Made by a program: the position numbers and the translations under genes
Notes under the pieces: model-generated
Told to the model about the DNA's origin: nothing
Databases searched by the model: none
The model's input: only the letters and a program-made list of their open reading frames with translations
Assembly (NCBI GenBank): GCA_963662575.1
Contig: OY759723.1
Coordinates: 5,208,001 to 5,272,000, forward strand
From: Bin5 sp963662575
GTDB lineage: Bacteria; Chloroflexota; Anaerolineae; Caldilineales; Caldilineaceae
DNA length: 64,000 bases
Direction of reading: 5' to 3'
Shown: piece by piece, positions 36,688 to 45,438 of the stretch
Position numbering within the stretch: the first letter of the stretch is position 1
Layout of the letters: each line of letters begins with the position of its first letter

Positions 36688-38958
36688 GTGACTTCCCGAC
36701 GATCCGAACTCTCTTCCAACATCGGAATTCTCTGGAGCGAGCGCACGCGGCGCGCCAACGCTGAAGAGGCGCAACGCAGCGGAGCTATCTACACTTTTGA
36801 GGACGCCTGGGGCCAGGAAAAGAGCTGGCTTAAGGGACAGTACGCTTACCTGGCACCGAGCACCGTTTCAGCCGCTCTGAACCGCTTCAACCTCAAACAC
36901 GATTTCATCGGGGATGACGGTCTGGCCGAAAGACTGGCGGAGATTTCTCTCCTCTTCTTGCCCAGCGCCCATAGCCTGTCGCCGGCTGCCATCGATGCAA
37001 TCGAGCGCTGGCTAGATCGGGATGGTTCATTTCTGTGCGTAACCGGGCCTACAAATCTGCCTCGGGAGCTGCTCGGCCTGGAAAGACTGGTTCTGACCCA
37101 GACTTCTGGCTACACCGCATGGCAGTGGCGGGGCGACAGTCTCTTCGGCGATCGATCCAAATGGGAAGAGTGGTACATTTCGGGCTACAAAGGATTCACC
37201 ACATGTATGGCCGAAGCGAAAACCAACGCCACTGTTCTGGCCGATCTGCTGGAGGTCAGCGGGGATCTTTCTGGGCGGGACTCCGCTACCCTGCAACGAG
37301 TAGGCGCGGGAATCGTTCAGACCGAGAAAAGCCTGTTTATCGCCAACGCGCTTTTCGAGCATATGGGGGGCATCTGGCAGGCCCATCTGAACGCTGAAGA
37401 CGTACGGCGCTGGTTCAATCCCCTCAATTGGGCCGAGACCCTGCTTTACCAGCTGCGCGGCGTACTCTGGTCCTGCGGGCAGGATGGCCACTGGGACTCG
37501 CGTTTGCGCACATTCGGAAGCTACGACGGCGTTATGAACATCCGCCACGATCCAGACAAGTCGTTGGACTTGACGATGCTCCGCTACCAGGGAGAACATC
37601 TGGTTCCGGCCACGCACACACTTCTCGATGCAAACATTTCACCAGAGGCTACCACGACGGAAATGGACCAGGAGTGGGTGCGGGAGATTTCCAAGTACGA
37701 TTTTATCGAGATCGGACTACACAACGATGCCATCCAAGAGGCGCCGCCCAAGTATATGATGGGGGCTAACCTCGCGCGCCACGTGATCGAGTCGGAGAAG
37801 AACCTGGGCGTCCGGCTCTACACTGGAGGACGACACGGAGGTTACAGCGTCTATCCCGAGATGATCGACGCCATGGACTTTCTCTACCAAAACGTGCCGC
37901 ACTTCATGGGACTAGGCACCTTTCATTTTCATCTGATGGCCGAATACGGCGACAAGGCGCCAAATCCAGATATGGATGACAAGGTGGTCACGTACCAGAC
38001 CATGACCTCGCCAACGATCGCCAGTCCCGGATTCTGGTTTCCCTTCCATGGCGTGGTCAGTACGACTGAAGAGTGCCGACAACTGCGCGGCTGGGACATG
38101 ACCCATGAGTACGATCCGCCGCCTGATATGATCGATGCTGTTTACGAGCGGCCGAACAGCAGAGACCAGGACATCGAAACTGCTCTGAGTGACGGGGTCT
38201 ACCAACTGCAATATCACCCCCTTTTCACGGTTGATCCCAGCTACAACAACGGCCGCGGCACTTTTGATTGGATGTGTTATGGCATAAGGCGAGCCGAACG
38301 TCTCAATATGTGGCAGGCTACGCAGCGGGCGATTTACCAGCGCGTACAGGACTACGAGGATGTTCAGTTCCGAGTGGCTGACGGCGGTAGAACGATTCAC
38401 GCCCACAACCCGACGGGACGGACGATCGAGGAGCTGATGGTGGAGACTGCAGTCCCGCTAGGGGCGCCGGAGCAAGCGGGGCCGGACGCGCTGGGAGCAG
38501 GCGCGGTTGCCGAAGAGGACGAGGCAGAGCAGGAGGTGGAATACGCTTCGCTGCGTCTTGAGATGGGCGAGAATCAGGATGGAGTGGCCAGCTACTTGGC
38601 GCACATTGTCAACAATTGCTTCTTTACCTTGCCGCGGCTGGAACCCGGCGCATCCTGTACAATCCACCTCGAAGGCGGCGGCCCCTCTTATCCTTTCGTT
38701 GCCCAGGCCAACAGCAAAAGCATGCGATTTGTCGATGTGAACTTTGTGCCTGGATCGGGCGAACTTACTATACGTGTGTACGTAATCCGCTATCATGGGC
38801 TGGTTGTGCAAGGGTATGAACCAGGCGACCAGGTTGGTGTCGAAGTAGATGGGGTGGAGCGGCAGCCGTTGGAGTCGGAGGATGGGCGCCTACTGCTGTA
38901 CCTGCAGGGCCCCGAAAACCATTTTGCTGAGAAAACTATCGTATTGCGGAAACTGTAG
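36688..38958 (+). CDS. large uncharacterised protein, deacetylase-like middle
   Basis: 756 residues from a GTG start (AGGAG ten bases upstream). No signal peptide or membrane helix. Residues ~1-130 resemble a flavodoxin/GATase-like alpha-beta domain (LLFLPSAHSLSPAAIDAIER, GSFLCVTGPTNLP) as used by ThuA-like and beta-galactosidase trimerisation domains. Residues ~275-400 have the order of a polysaccharide-deacetylase barrel: RHDPD, then FIEIGLHND, then LYTGGRHGGYSVYPEMIDAM, though the metal-binding Asp-Asp and His-xxx-His are not all present. The tail (~560-756) is beta-rich, with a Glu/Ala-rich linker around 600. I do not recognise the whole protein. It lies between importer 2 and a class V aminotransferase six bases downstream, so it probably acts on the imported compound. 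Confidence 0.5.
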   Translation: MTSRRSELSSNIGILWSERTRRANAEEAQRSGAIYTFEDAWGQEKSWLKGQYAYLAPSTVSAALNRFNLKHDFIGDDGLAERLAEISLLFLPSAHSLSPAAIDAIERWLDRDGSFLCVTGPTNLPRELLGLERLVLTQTSGYTAWQWRGDSLFGDRSKWEEWYISGYKGFTTCMAEAKTNATVLADLLEVSGDLSGRDSATLQRVGAGIVQTEKSLFIANALFEHMGGIWQAHLNAEDVRRWFNPLNWAETLLYQLRGVLWSCGQDGHWDSRLRTFGSYDGVMNIRHDPDKSLDLTMLRYQGEHLVPATHTLLDANISPEATTTEMDQEWVREISKYDFIEIGLHNDAIQEAPPKYMMGANLARHVIESEKNLGVRLYTGGRHGGYSVYPEMIDAMDFLYQNVPHFMGLGTFHFHLMAEYGDKAPNPDMDDKVVTYQTMTSPTIASPGFWFPFHGVVSTTEECRQLRGWDMTHEYDPPPDMIDAVYERPNSRDQDIETALSDGVYQLQYHPLFTVDPSYNNGRGTFDWMCYGIRRAERLNMWQATQRAIYQRVQDYEDVQFRVADGGRTIHAHNPTGRTIEELMVETAVPLGAPEQAGPDALGAGAVAEEDEAEQEVEYASLRLEMGENQDGVASYLAHIVNNCFFTLPRLEPGASCTIHLEGGGPSYPFVAQANSKSMRFVDVNFVPGSGELTIRVYVIRYHGLVVQGYEPGDQVGVEVDGVERQPLESEDGRLLLYLQGPENHFAEKTIVLRKL

Positions 38959-38963
38959 AGAAA

Positions 38964-40118
38964 ATGACTATGCAACTGTCCGACATCCGCCGCCTTACAC
39001 CCATTACCCACGAGTACGCTTACTTCCAGAGCAGCGGGTTTTCGCCGAAGATGGAGCCTGTGATCGAGGAGACGAACCGCTGGGCGCAGTTTCATAATGC
39101 TGGCGGGGCCGCGCCTGGGATCAACGAGAAGATGCTGGAGGGGTTCGAGGCGACGCGCGACAAGGTCGCGCAGTCGATGAATGCCGACAGTGACGAAATC
39201 GTGCTGGGCGAGAACACGACGATCGGCATCAACATCGTGGCCAATGGCATCAACTGGCAGGCCGGTGACAACGTCATCCTGAGCGACAAGGAGCATCCGG
39301 GCAACCGTATTACCTGGTATAGCCACGTGCAGCGCTATGGCATCGAGCTGCGCTTCCTCGAAATCGTCCACGACGAGGAGCAGATGCTGGAGCAGTTTGA
39401 ACACATGCTCGATGAGCGCACACGAGTCGTTTCGATCAGCCACGTATGCCGGCGCACAGGTCAGCGGCTGCCGGCGCGAGCGCTGGTCGACATCGCTCAC
39501 AATGCCGGTATCCCGGTCCTGCTGGACGGTGCTCAGTCCTACGGCGCGATTCCGGTCGACATGCGCGCGCTGGACTGCGACTTCTACGCCTTCAGCGGAC
39601 ACAAGTACATCATGGCGCCGCAGGGAACAGGCGGTTTCTACGTGCGCCGGGATCGGATTCCCTGGATCCAGCCAAGCTGGATCGGCTCCCATTCGCAGAA
39701 GGATTTTGACCTCGTGGGCGGCCTCACTTTGCTGGACGAGGCCAAACGCTTCGAGTTCGGGACGCGCAATCTGGCCGACCAGATCGGGTTTGGCAAAGCA
39801 CTCGACTACTGGGCTGAAATTGGCTGGGGCAGCGTGTTTTCCCATATCGCCGCCTACACCGACCGCGTCAAGGCGGCCCTTGGGGAAGTCCCCGGCTTGA
39901 CATTGCATACGCCCCTACACTATGAGAAGTCATCAGGCATCGTTACATTCAGTCTTAACGGTTACTCATCGGCCGAGATACAGGAGCACCTGAAAGAGAA
40001 TAAAGTTCTGGTCGCCCCGCTGGAGCTGGACGGCACCATGATTCGCGTATCAACCCATGTCTTTAACAACGAGGATGACCTGGAGCGGCTGGTGGAAGGT
40101 GTCAGGGGAATGCCGTGA
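38964..40118 (+). CDS. class V aminotransferase-fold PLP enzyme
   Basis: 384 residues. Class V (NifS/isopenicillin N epimerase-like) fold: ENTTIGINIVANGINWQ near 80, DKEHPGN near 110, VLLDGAQSYG near 185 with the Asp that holds the cofactor, and FYAFSGHKYIMAPQGTGGFY with the Schiff-base lysine K214. The Cys needed for desulfurase activity is not evident, so an epimerase, lyase or transaminase role is more likely. The gene starts six bases after the 756-residue protein, so the two are co-translated. A related but distinct enzyme accompanies importer 3 (44170). Confidence 0.88.
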   Translation: MTMQLSDIRRLTPITHEYAYFQSSGFSPKMEPVIEETNRWAQFHNAGGAAPGINEKMLEGFEATRDKVAQSMNADSDEIVLGENTTIGINIVANGINWQAGDNVILSDKEHPGNRITWYSHVQRYGIELRFLEIVHDEEQMLEQFEHMLDERTRVVSISHVCRRTGQRLPARALVDIAHNAGIPVLLDGAQSYGAIPVDMRALDCDFYAFSGHKYIMAPQGTGGFYVRRDRIPWIQPSWIGSHSQKDFDLVGGLTLLDEAKRFEFGTRNLADQIGFGKALDYWAEIGWGSVFSHIAAYTDRVKAALGEVPGLTLHTPLHYEKSSGIVTFSLNGYSSAEIQEHLKENKVLVAPLELDGTMIRVSTHVFNNEDDLERLVEGVRGMP

Positions 40119-40236
40119 CCAGGAATTTTGACTGAGATATTCTACCTTTTGCTCGGCTGCGGCCAGGTTTATCGACCTACTGCTGGTGCGAAGTCTGCAC
40201 ACTTGAGGCAGATTGCGCACTAAAGCTATACAATTC

Positions 40237-40266
40237 TTGACCATTCCACTAGTTAGACGATATACT
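40237..40266 (+). promoter_or_regulatory. sigma70-type promoter for importer 3
   Basis: TTGACC (40237-40242), 18-bp spacer, TATACT (40261-40266). The predicted start near 40273 gives a leader of about 70 bases before the binding-protein ATG at 40345. It has the same -10 sequence as the promoter at 21410. Confidence 0.65.
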
Positions 40267-40344
40267 TGCGCCGGAATTTATTTCCACCCCAGACCCACCA
40301 TTGAATTTCCGCATTTACTAAACCCAGCAAGGAGACCTTTGAAG

Positions 40345-42039
40345 ATGAAAAGATTCGCTCCGTTATTTGCGCTGTTGGCAATCCTAGTCATGCTGACTGC
40401 GGCTGGCTGCGTGGCGCCCGCGGCGCCGGCGTCAGAGATGGCCGAAGAGGAGATGATGGAGGTTGTCAGCACAGGCGGCGTTACCCTGCCTGACGACGCT
40501 GCGCCTCTTGACCAGCAGGTGTTCCGCTCTGCCGGTATTGAAGGCAAGCATTTTGACACGATGCGCAATGAGTACGAGGGCTTCGCCTATGAGGCGACGA
40601 TCGAGCAGTTGGCCAAGATGGGTCCGGAAGGCGAATGGCACCCGGCCGCGGCCGACAGCTGGGAGCTTTCCGAGGATGGCCGCACGTGGACCTTCCACCT
40701 GCGCCAGGACGCCAAGTGGAGCGACGGCGAGCCGGTCACTGCCGATGACTGGGTCTACAGCTTCCGGCGCTACCTGAACCCGGAAATGGCCAATGTCTAC
40801 GCCTGGTTCCTCTTCGACCTCGAAAACGGTGAAGCCTACAACAAGGGCGAAGTGGAAGTCGAAGAGTTGGGTGTGCAGAAGATTGACGACTACACCTTCT
40901 CCCTCACCACCAAGGTGCCGATTCCCTACTATATGTTCAAGATCAACTGGCACGCGGCGCCGGTTCCCCGCCACATGGTCGAGGAGCACGGTGACGATTG
41001 GGCCAACGATCCCGCGACTGCGCCGAGCAACGGCCCCTACCGTATCGCCGAGTGGAACCGGGGCAAGGACGTGATCTTCACGCCCAATCCGCACTACACG
41101 GGACCCTACCCGGCGACATTTGAACAGCGAGTTCAGGTGATCATCCCAGAGGTCGGCGCACCGTTGCTGCAAATGTATCAGGCCGGCGATATCGATGGCG
41201 GGGTCGGCGTGACCGGCGATGACCTAGTGCAGGTCCTGGCGGATCCGCAGCTGAGCCAAGAGGCTTACATCAGCGTGATGAACCGCGGCGTCTACATTTA
41301 CATGAACCAGCGCACGCCGCCCTTTGACAACATGCTTGTTCGCCAGGCGTTCGCGCATGCGGTCGATCGCACATCCCTGTGCGACAACGTTATGCGAGGA
41401 ACCTGCATTCCCGCGCACGGCTTCCTGCCCAAGGACTTCCCGTGCGAGCGCAACGACGACCCCGAGTTGATCGCGTTCCAGAACTACGATCCCGAACTGG
41501 CTGCGGACCTGATTGCGCAGGCCGGCTACCCCGGCGGCGAGGGCTTCCCCGAGCTGACAATATACACCAAAGAGGGTGAGTTCATCCGCGAAGCCGAGGC
41601 GATCCAGCGAATGTTGGCCGACAATCTGGGGGTCACACTCACGCCGCAGAACGTCGAGCGCGCCTACTATGTCGACCAGATGCGCAACGGCGAGTTGAAA
41701 GTCGCCCTCAATCGATGGGGCGCAGACTTCATCGATCCGAGCAACTTCGTGGACTGGTGGGACGATCCCGCTGCCTCCTACTTCACCGGCTGGACCGACG
41801 AAGAGTACCGCAACCTGATCGACACGGCCCGTCCAATGGCGATGTCGACCGAACGCTGCGACCTCTACCACGACGCCCTCAAGATCCTGGCGCGTGATGC
41901 CATCGGCGTTTTCGTAATGAACCCTGTACAGGCAGTCCTGTACAAGGACTACGTCTCAGGTCTGACCCTCACAGACGACGGCACACTTGGCGTCTATAAC
42001 ATGATGCTCCTGGATAGCGGCTACATTATAGAAAAGTAA
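40345..42039 (+). CDS. peptide-type ABC binding lipoprotein (family 5)
   Basis: 564 residues from the ATG at 40345 (AAGGAG about eleven bases upstream). The frame is open further 5', but that part includes the promoter. Signal helix FAPLFALLAILVMLTAAG, lipobox Cys, then an APAAPASEMAEEEMMEV linker. OppA-like features: WTFHLRQDAKWSDGEPVTAD, NGPYRIAEWNRGKDVIFTPN, VRQAFAHAVDRTSLCDNVMR and WGADFIDPSNFVDWW; the last one is typical of oligopeptide-binding OppA. It is the receptor of importer 3, followed by a 13-bp hairpin and two permeases. Confidence 0.94.
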   Translation: MKRFAPLFALLAILVMLTAAGCVAPAAPASEMAEEEMMEVVSTGGVTLPDDAAPLDQQVFRSAGIEGKHFDTMRNEYEGFAYEATIEQLAKMGPEGEWHPAAADSWELSEDGRTWTFHLRQDAKWSDGEPVTADDWVYSFRRYLNPEMANVYAWFLFDLENGEAYNKGEVEVEELGVQKIDDYTFSLTTKVPIPYYMFKINWHAAPVPRHMVEEHGDDWANDPATAPSNGPYRIAEWNRGKDVIFTPNPHYTGPYPATFEQRVQVIIPEVGAPLLQMYQAGDIDGGVGVTGDDLVQVLADPQLSQEAYISVMNRGVYIYMNQRTPPFDNMLVRQAFAHAVDRTSLCDNVMRGTCIPAHGFLPKDFPCERNDDPELIAFQNYDPELAADLIAQAGYPGGEGFPELTIYTKEGEFIREAEAIQRMLADNLGVTLTPQNVERAYYVDQMRNGELKVALNRWGADFIDPSNFVDWWDDPAASYFTGWTDEEYRNLIDTARPMAMSTERCDLYHDALKILARDAIGVFVMNPVQAVLYKDYVSGLTLTDDGTLGVYNMMLLDSGYIIEK

Positions 42040-42047
42040 ATCTGGGC

Positions 42048-42086
42048 TGGAGGAGTGAGAGGGATGAATCCATTCTCACTCCTCCA
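42048..42086 (+). terminator. hairpin after binding-protein gene
   Basis: TGGAGGAGTGAGA and TCTCACTCCTCCA form a perfect 13-bp stem with a 13-base loop, nine bases after the importer 3 binding-protein stop codon. No clear T-tract. Same position as the hairpins at 23332, 34593 and 58520. Confidence 0.65.
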
Positions 42087-42177
42087 AGTCTGACCACTTC
42101 GTCCGCCGTCAATACGTATCCGTGAGCTGTGCATGACCAGTTGCTCGAATCTCTCCTCTCAATAGACGGAGGCCCGG

Positions 42178-43119
42178 ATGGCGCGCTATGTGCTGGGACG
42201 CTTCTTTGGCATTATTGGCGTCCTTTTTATTGTATCGATCATGATCTTTCTCATGATCCACTCTATTCCGGGCGGCCCGTTCGACGCCATGCCGACGACA
42301 TCCGAGTTCCGGGAAATCCCTGAACACATCCGCGAGAAGTTGATGGCCAAGTACGGCCTCGACAGACCGCTCTATGTACAGTATTTTCGCTACATGTGGG
42401 CAGCACTGCGCGGCGACTTCGGCATCTCCTTCCGCTATGGGGAGCCGGTCACGGATTTCATCAGCCGCTCCTGGCCCGCAACTGCTCAACTTGGTCTGTC
42501 GGCGATGGCGATCGGGATACCGATCGGCATTGGTCTGGGAATCCTGGCCGCGCTGCGCCCCAATACCTGGTTGGACTACGCCACCAACGTTGTCGTAATC
42601 ACAACCTTTGTTACGCCCCCCTTTGTTATCGCCATTATGAGCATCATCATTTTCGCGGTGGTTTTGCAATGGCTTCCTTCCGGCGGTTGGGGAGAACCCA
42701 ATCAGTGGATCCTGCCCACCGCTGTCTATGCGCTTGGCCAGATCGGCGGCATGGCCCGCTTCACGCGTTCCAGCATGGTGGACGCGATGCAGGCGGAGTA
42801 TGTTCGCACTGCCAGGGCCAAGGGGCTGCAGGAACGGGCGGTGGTGTTTCGCCATGCTTTTCGTGCGGCGTCGTTGCCACTTATCACACTGCTGGGGCCG
42901 ATGGTGGTCAACCTGCTGCTGGGTTCGTTCTTCATTGAAGCGATATTCCGCATACCGGGAATTGGTGGCCAAATAACCCTGGCCCTCTATAATCGGGATT
43001 ACCCGGTGATCATGGCGCTGATCCTGCTGTGGACCTTTGCCATTGCCATCGCCTACCTCGTCACCGACCTGCTTTACGGCGTGGTCGACCCGCGCATACG
43101 TGTTGGCGGCGGCATGTAG
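42178..43119 (+). CDS. peptide-type ABC permease, DppB-like
   Basis: 313 residues. First helix at about 10-28, DppB segment LDRPLYVQYFRYMWAALRGD, coupling loop EYVRTARAKGLQERAVVFRH near 205, then PMVVNLLLGSFFIEAIFRIP. A good GGAGG-type site lies nine bases upstream. The 3' end precedes the next permease by 40 bp; the reading frame of that permease also continues open into this gene, but only by chance. Confidence 0.94.
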   Translation: MARYVLGRFFGIIGVLFIVSIMIFLMIHSIPGGPFDAMPTTSEFREIPEHIREKLMAKYGLDRPLYVQYFRYMWAALRGDFGISFRYGEPVTDFISRSWPATAQLGLSAMAIGIPIGIGLGILAALRPNTWLDYATNVVVITTFVTPPFVIAIMSIIIFAVVLQWLPSGGWGEPNQWILPTAVYALGQIGGMARFTRSSMVDAMQAEYVRTARAKGLQERAVVFRHAFRAASLPLITLLGPMVVNLLLGSFFIEAIFRIPGIGGQITLALYNRDYPVIMALILLWTFAIAIAYLVTDLLYGVVDPRIRVGGGM

Positions 43120-43159
43120 AACGCGCCTAAGTTCGCAACAGGCGCGAAGGAGATTTACC

Positions 43160-44083
43160 ATTTCCACCTCTTCGGCGAAGCAGAATGGTGACCGCCAAAG
43201 CGCTGCCGCGCAGGCGGCTGCTCTGGCCCTAGACCTGAACTCGCGGCCTCGCAACCTGTGGGGCGACGCGGCCAGACGATTTTCGCGCAACCTGCTGGCC
43301 ATGATTTCCCTGGCTTTCGTCCTGTTGCTGATATTCCTGGCTCTGTTTGCCAACCTGCTGGCGCCGGAGGGCTATGACTTCCAGCAGTACGACAAGACGT
43401 GGCTCTTCCCCTCGCTTGAACATCCGATGGGCACAGACCCCTTCGGTCGCGACATTTTGACACGCGTCATCTACGGCGCGCGTATTTCGCTGGCGATTGG
43501 CTTTATCAGCAATTTCATCGCCCTTGCCATCGGCCTCCCGTATGGGGCGGTCGCGGCCTGGTACGGCGGCGCGGTCGACTTTGTTCTGATTCGTATCATT
43601 GAAGTCATCAACTCCGTTCCCAATCTGTTGTTGGGCATCCTGATCATCAGCGTTCTGGGGCCGGGCTTTCGCAACGTTCTCTTTGTCTTCGCTGTCACGG
43701 GTTGGATGGGTATTGCGCGCCTGGTGCGGGGTCAGTTTCTCTCCTTGCGCGAACAGGACTATGTACTGGCTGCGACCTGTATTGGCGTACCCGACTATCG
43801 CATAATCATCCGCCATCTGTTGCCGAACACGATGTCTCCCATTATCGTCAGCGTGACGTTGGGCATCCCCGGCGCGATTCTGGGCGAGTCCGGCCTGAGT
43901 TTTCTGGGGATTGGCATAAACCCGCCGCTTCCCAGCTGGGGGCGTATGCTCAATGACTATCTCAGCGCGATCCAGTCGCACTGGTATCTGGCCTTTTTCC
44001 CCGGGTTAATGATCGCGCTGGCCATGTACGCATTCACGCTGATGGGAGATGGGCTTCAGGATGCTCTGGACCCGACCAAATAA
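43160..44083 (+). CDS. peptide-type ABC permease, DppC-like, probable ATT start
   Basis: 307 residues if it starts at ATT (43160), which has a near-ideal AAGGAGA site seven bases upstream and is in frame. The next in-frame ATG (about 43302) lies inside the first membrane helix. Upstream GTG/TTG codons (43037-43104) overlap the DppB-like gene, have no ribosome site, and would add odd residues. Features: HPMGTDPFGRDILTRVIYGA near residue 91, coupling loop DYVLAATCIGVPDYRIIIRH near 200, and the LPSWGRMLNDY end. ATT starts are rare (infC is the known case), so a point change from ATG or a sequencing error is the alternative. It completes importer 3. Confidence 0.85.
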   Translation: MSTSSAKQNGDRQSAAAQAAALALDLNSRPRNLWGDAARRFSRNLLAMISLAFVLLLIFLALFANLLAPEGYDFQQYDKTWLFPSLEHPMGTDPFGRDILTRVIYGARISLAIGFISNFIALAIGLPYGAVAAWYGGAVDFVLIRIIEVINSVPNLLLGILIISVLGPGFRNVLFVFAVTGWMGIARLVRGQFLSLREQDYVLAATCIGVPDYRIIIRHLLPNTMSPIIVSVTLGIPGAILGESGLSFLGIGINPPLPSWGRMLNDYLSAIQSHWYLAFFPGLMIALAMYAFTLMGDGLQDALDPTK

Positions 44084-44169
44084 GTGTTCCGAGACTAATA
44101 TTTTTTGCCCCGGATTCCCCCGTCTCGCCACAGCCAAGTTTATGAACGTTTCATCATGCGAGTGACCCA

Positions 44170-45411
44170 GTGGATAGTAACCGCGGCGAGCCGGAGATCT
44201 CCTCACTCAGCCAACTGCGCGCTGATATTCCCCTGACGAACAATTATATCTATCTGAACAGCTGCACTTTTGGACCGGTTCTGCAATCGGTCCAACGTTG
44301 CATGGCGGTCGCATTGCGGGCTGAGAACGAGGAGATCATCGCAATTCGCGGGAAGCAGCCCGGCGTTCGCTTTTATGACGGCGCCGAGAAGGCCCGACAT
44401 ATGGTGGCAAAGATGCTTGGGGTTCCGGCCGAAGATGTGGCCTGGGTCTCCAATACCACAACCGCCTCGCGGCTGGCGATCTTGAGCCTCGACTGGCAGG
44501 CGGGCGACAAGCTGGCCGTGACCGACTTCGAGCATCTTAGCACGCATCGGGCGGCGCAAGGGCTGGCGCAAGGACGGGACGTGAATGTCACTGTCATTCC
44601 TTCTGCAGCGTCCGAAAACTCCGCTGATGAAACAGAAAGGCCTTCTTACGGCGGGCCTGACTTTTTTCTGGAGCAGCTGGACCGATTGCTGACGCCGGCG
44701 CATCGGTTGTTGGTGATGAGCCATGTGTCCAACATAGACGGCCGCCGATTACCTGTAGCCGAAGCGACGCGCTTGGCGCGGGCACGCGGGGTCAAGACGC
44801 TGGTTGACGGCGCCCAATCTCTTGGCATGTTTGCAGTCAACGCGCAGGAGATCGGAGCCGAGTTCTACAGCGGCTCGGTCCACAAGTGGCTGATGGGGCC
44901 GCCAGGAATTGGTTTTCTGGCAGTTTCCGGCGAGGGCAAACAGGGGTACAATCCTTTTCAACTCCCTCGCCCCTTGGACGCTGAGGGGCGTATTGACCCC
45001 AGCCAAATGACGGCCGCGGCCCTCACAGAGTTGGGTACGCCAAACTACGCCCTTCGAATCGGTGCCGGCGCGTGTGTAGAGACGGTGCAACGCATCGGAC
45101 TGGAAACAATAGAAAAGCACTGTCGCCTGCTGACCGAGCAGTTGCGCGCCGGTCTGCAGCGCGTGCCGGGCGTATACGTCGCCAGCCCAGACGCCTGGGA
45201 ACATTCATCAAGCGTCACAACGATTCAACTACACGAAGGGTCGCCGGCGCGCTGTCAGCAGCTTGTCGAGCGCCTGCTGGACGACTATCGCATCGTCGTG
45301 AAGTTCCGCCCGGAGATCTGCGGCGTGCGCATTGGCATTGCCCCATTCAATACGGCGGATGAGATTGAGCAGTTTCTGACAGCAGTGGCCCGCCTGGCGC
45401 CACAAGTCTAA
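44170..45411 (+). CDS. class V aminotransferase-fold PLP enzyme
   Basis: 413 residues from a GTG start with no strong ribosome site. Features: YIYLNSCTFGPVLQSVQ near 28, VSNTTTASRLAILSLDWQ near 95, TLVDGAQSLG near 213 with the cofactor-binding Asp, and SGSVHKWLMGPPGIGFL with the Schiff-base lysine K239. Similar in layout to the enzyme at 38964 but with a ~20-residue insertion (SAASENSADETERPSYGG, ~140-160). Like that enzyme, it follows an ATPase-less peptide-type importer, so a shared role on the imported compound is plausible. Isopenicillin N epimerase-like annotations are common in this family but are not specific. Confidence 0.86.
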   Translation: MDSNRGEPEISSLSQLRADIPLTNNYIYLNSCTFGPVLQSVQRCMAVALRAENEEIIAIRGKQPGVRFYDGAEKARHMVAKMLGVPAEDVAWVSNTTTASRLAILSLDWQAGDKLAVTDFEHLSTHRAAQGLAQGRDVNVTVIPSAASENSADETERPSYGGPDFFLEQLDRLLTPAHRLLVMSHVSNIDGRRLPVAEATRLARARGVKTLVDGAQSLGMFAVNAQEIGAEFYSGSVHKWLMGPPGIGFLAVSGEGKQGYNPFQLPRPLDAEGRIDPSQMTAAALTELGTPNYALRIGAGACVETVQRIGLETIEKHCRLLTEQLRAGLQRVPGVYVASPDAWEHSSSVTTIQLHEGSPARCQQLVERLLDDYRIVVKFRPEICGVRIGIAPFNTADEIEQFLTAVARLAPQV

Positions 45412-45438
45412 ACCCACGAGAGGACAATTGAACCGATC

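Noticed and set aside
40213..40344. Upstream extension of the importer 3 binding protein
   Set aside because: It includes the predicted promoter and would bury the lipoprotein signal peptide 44 residues inside.
43037..43159. Extended N-terminus of the DppC-like permease from TTG
   Set aside because: It would overlap 83 bp of the DppB-like gene without a ribosome site, and the extra residues look like out-of-frame translation.
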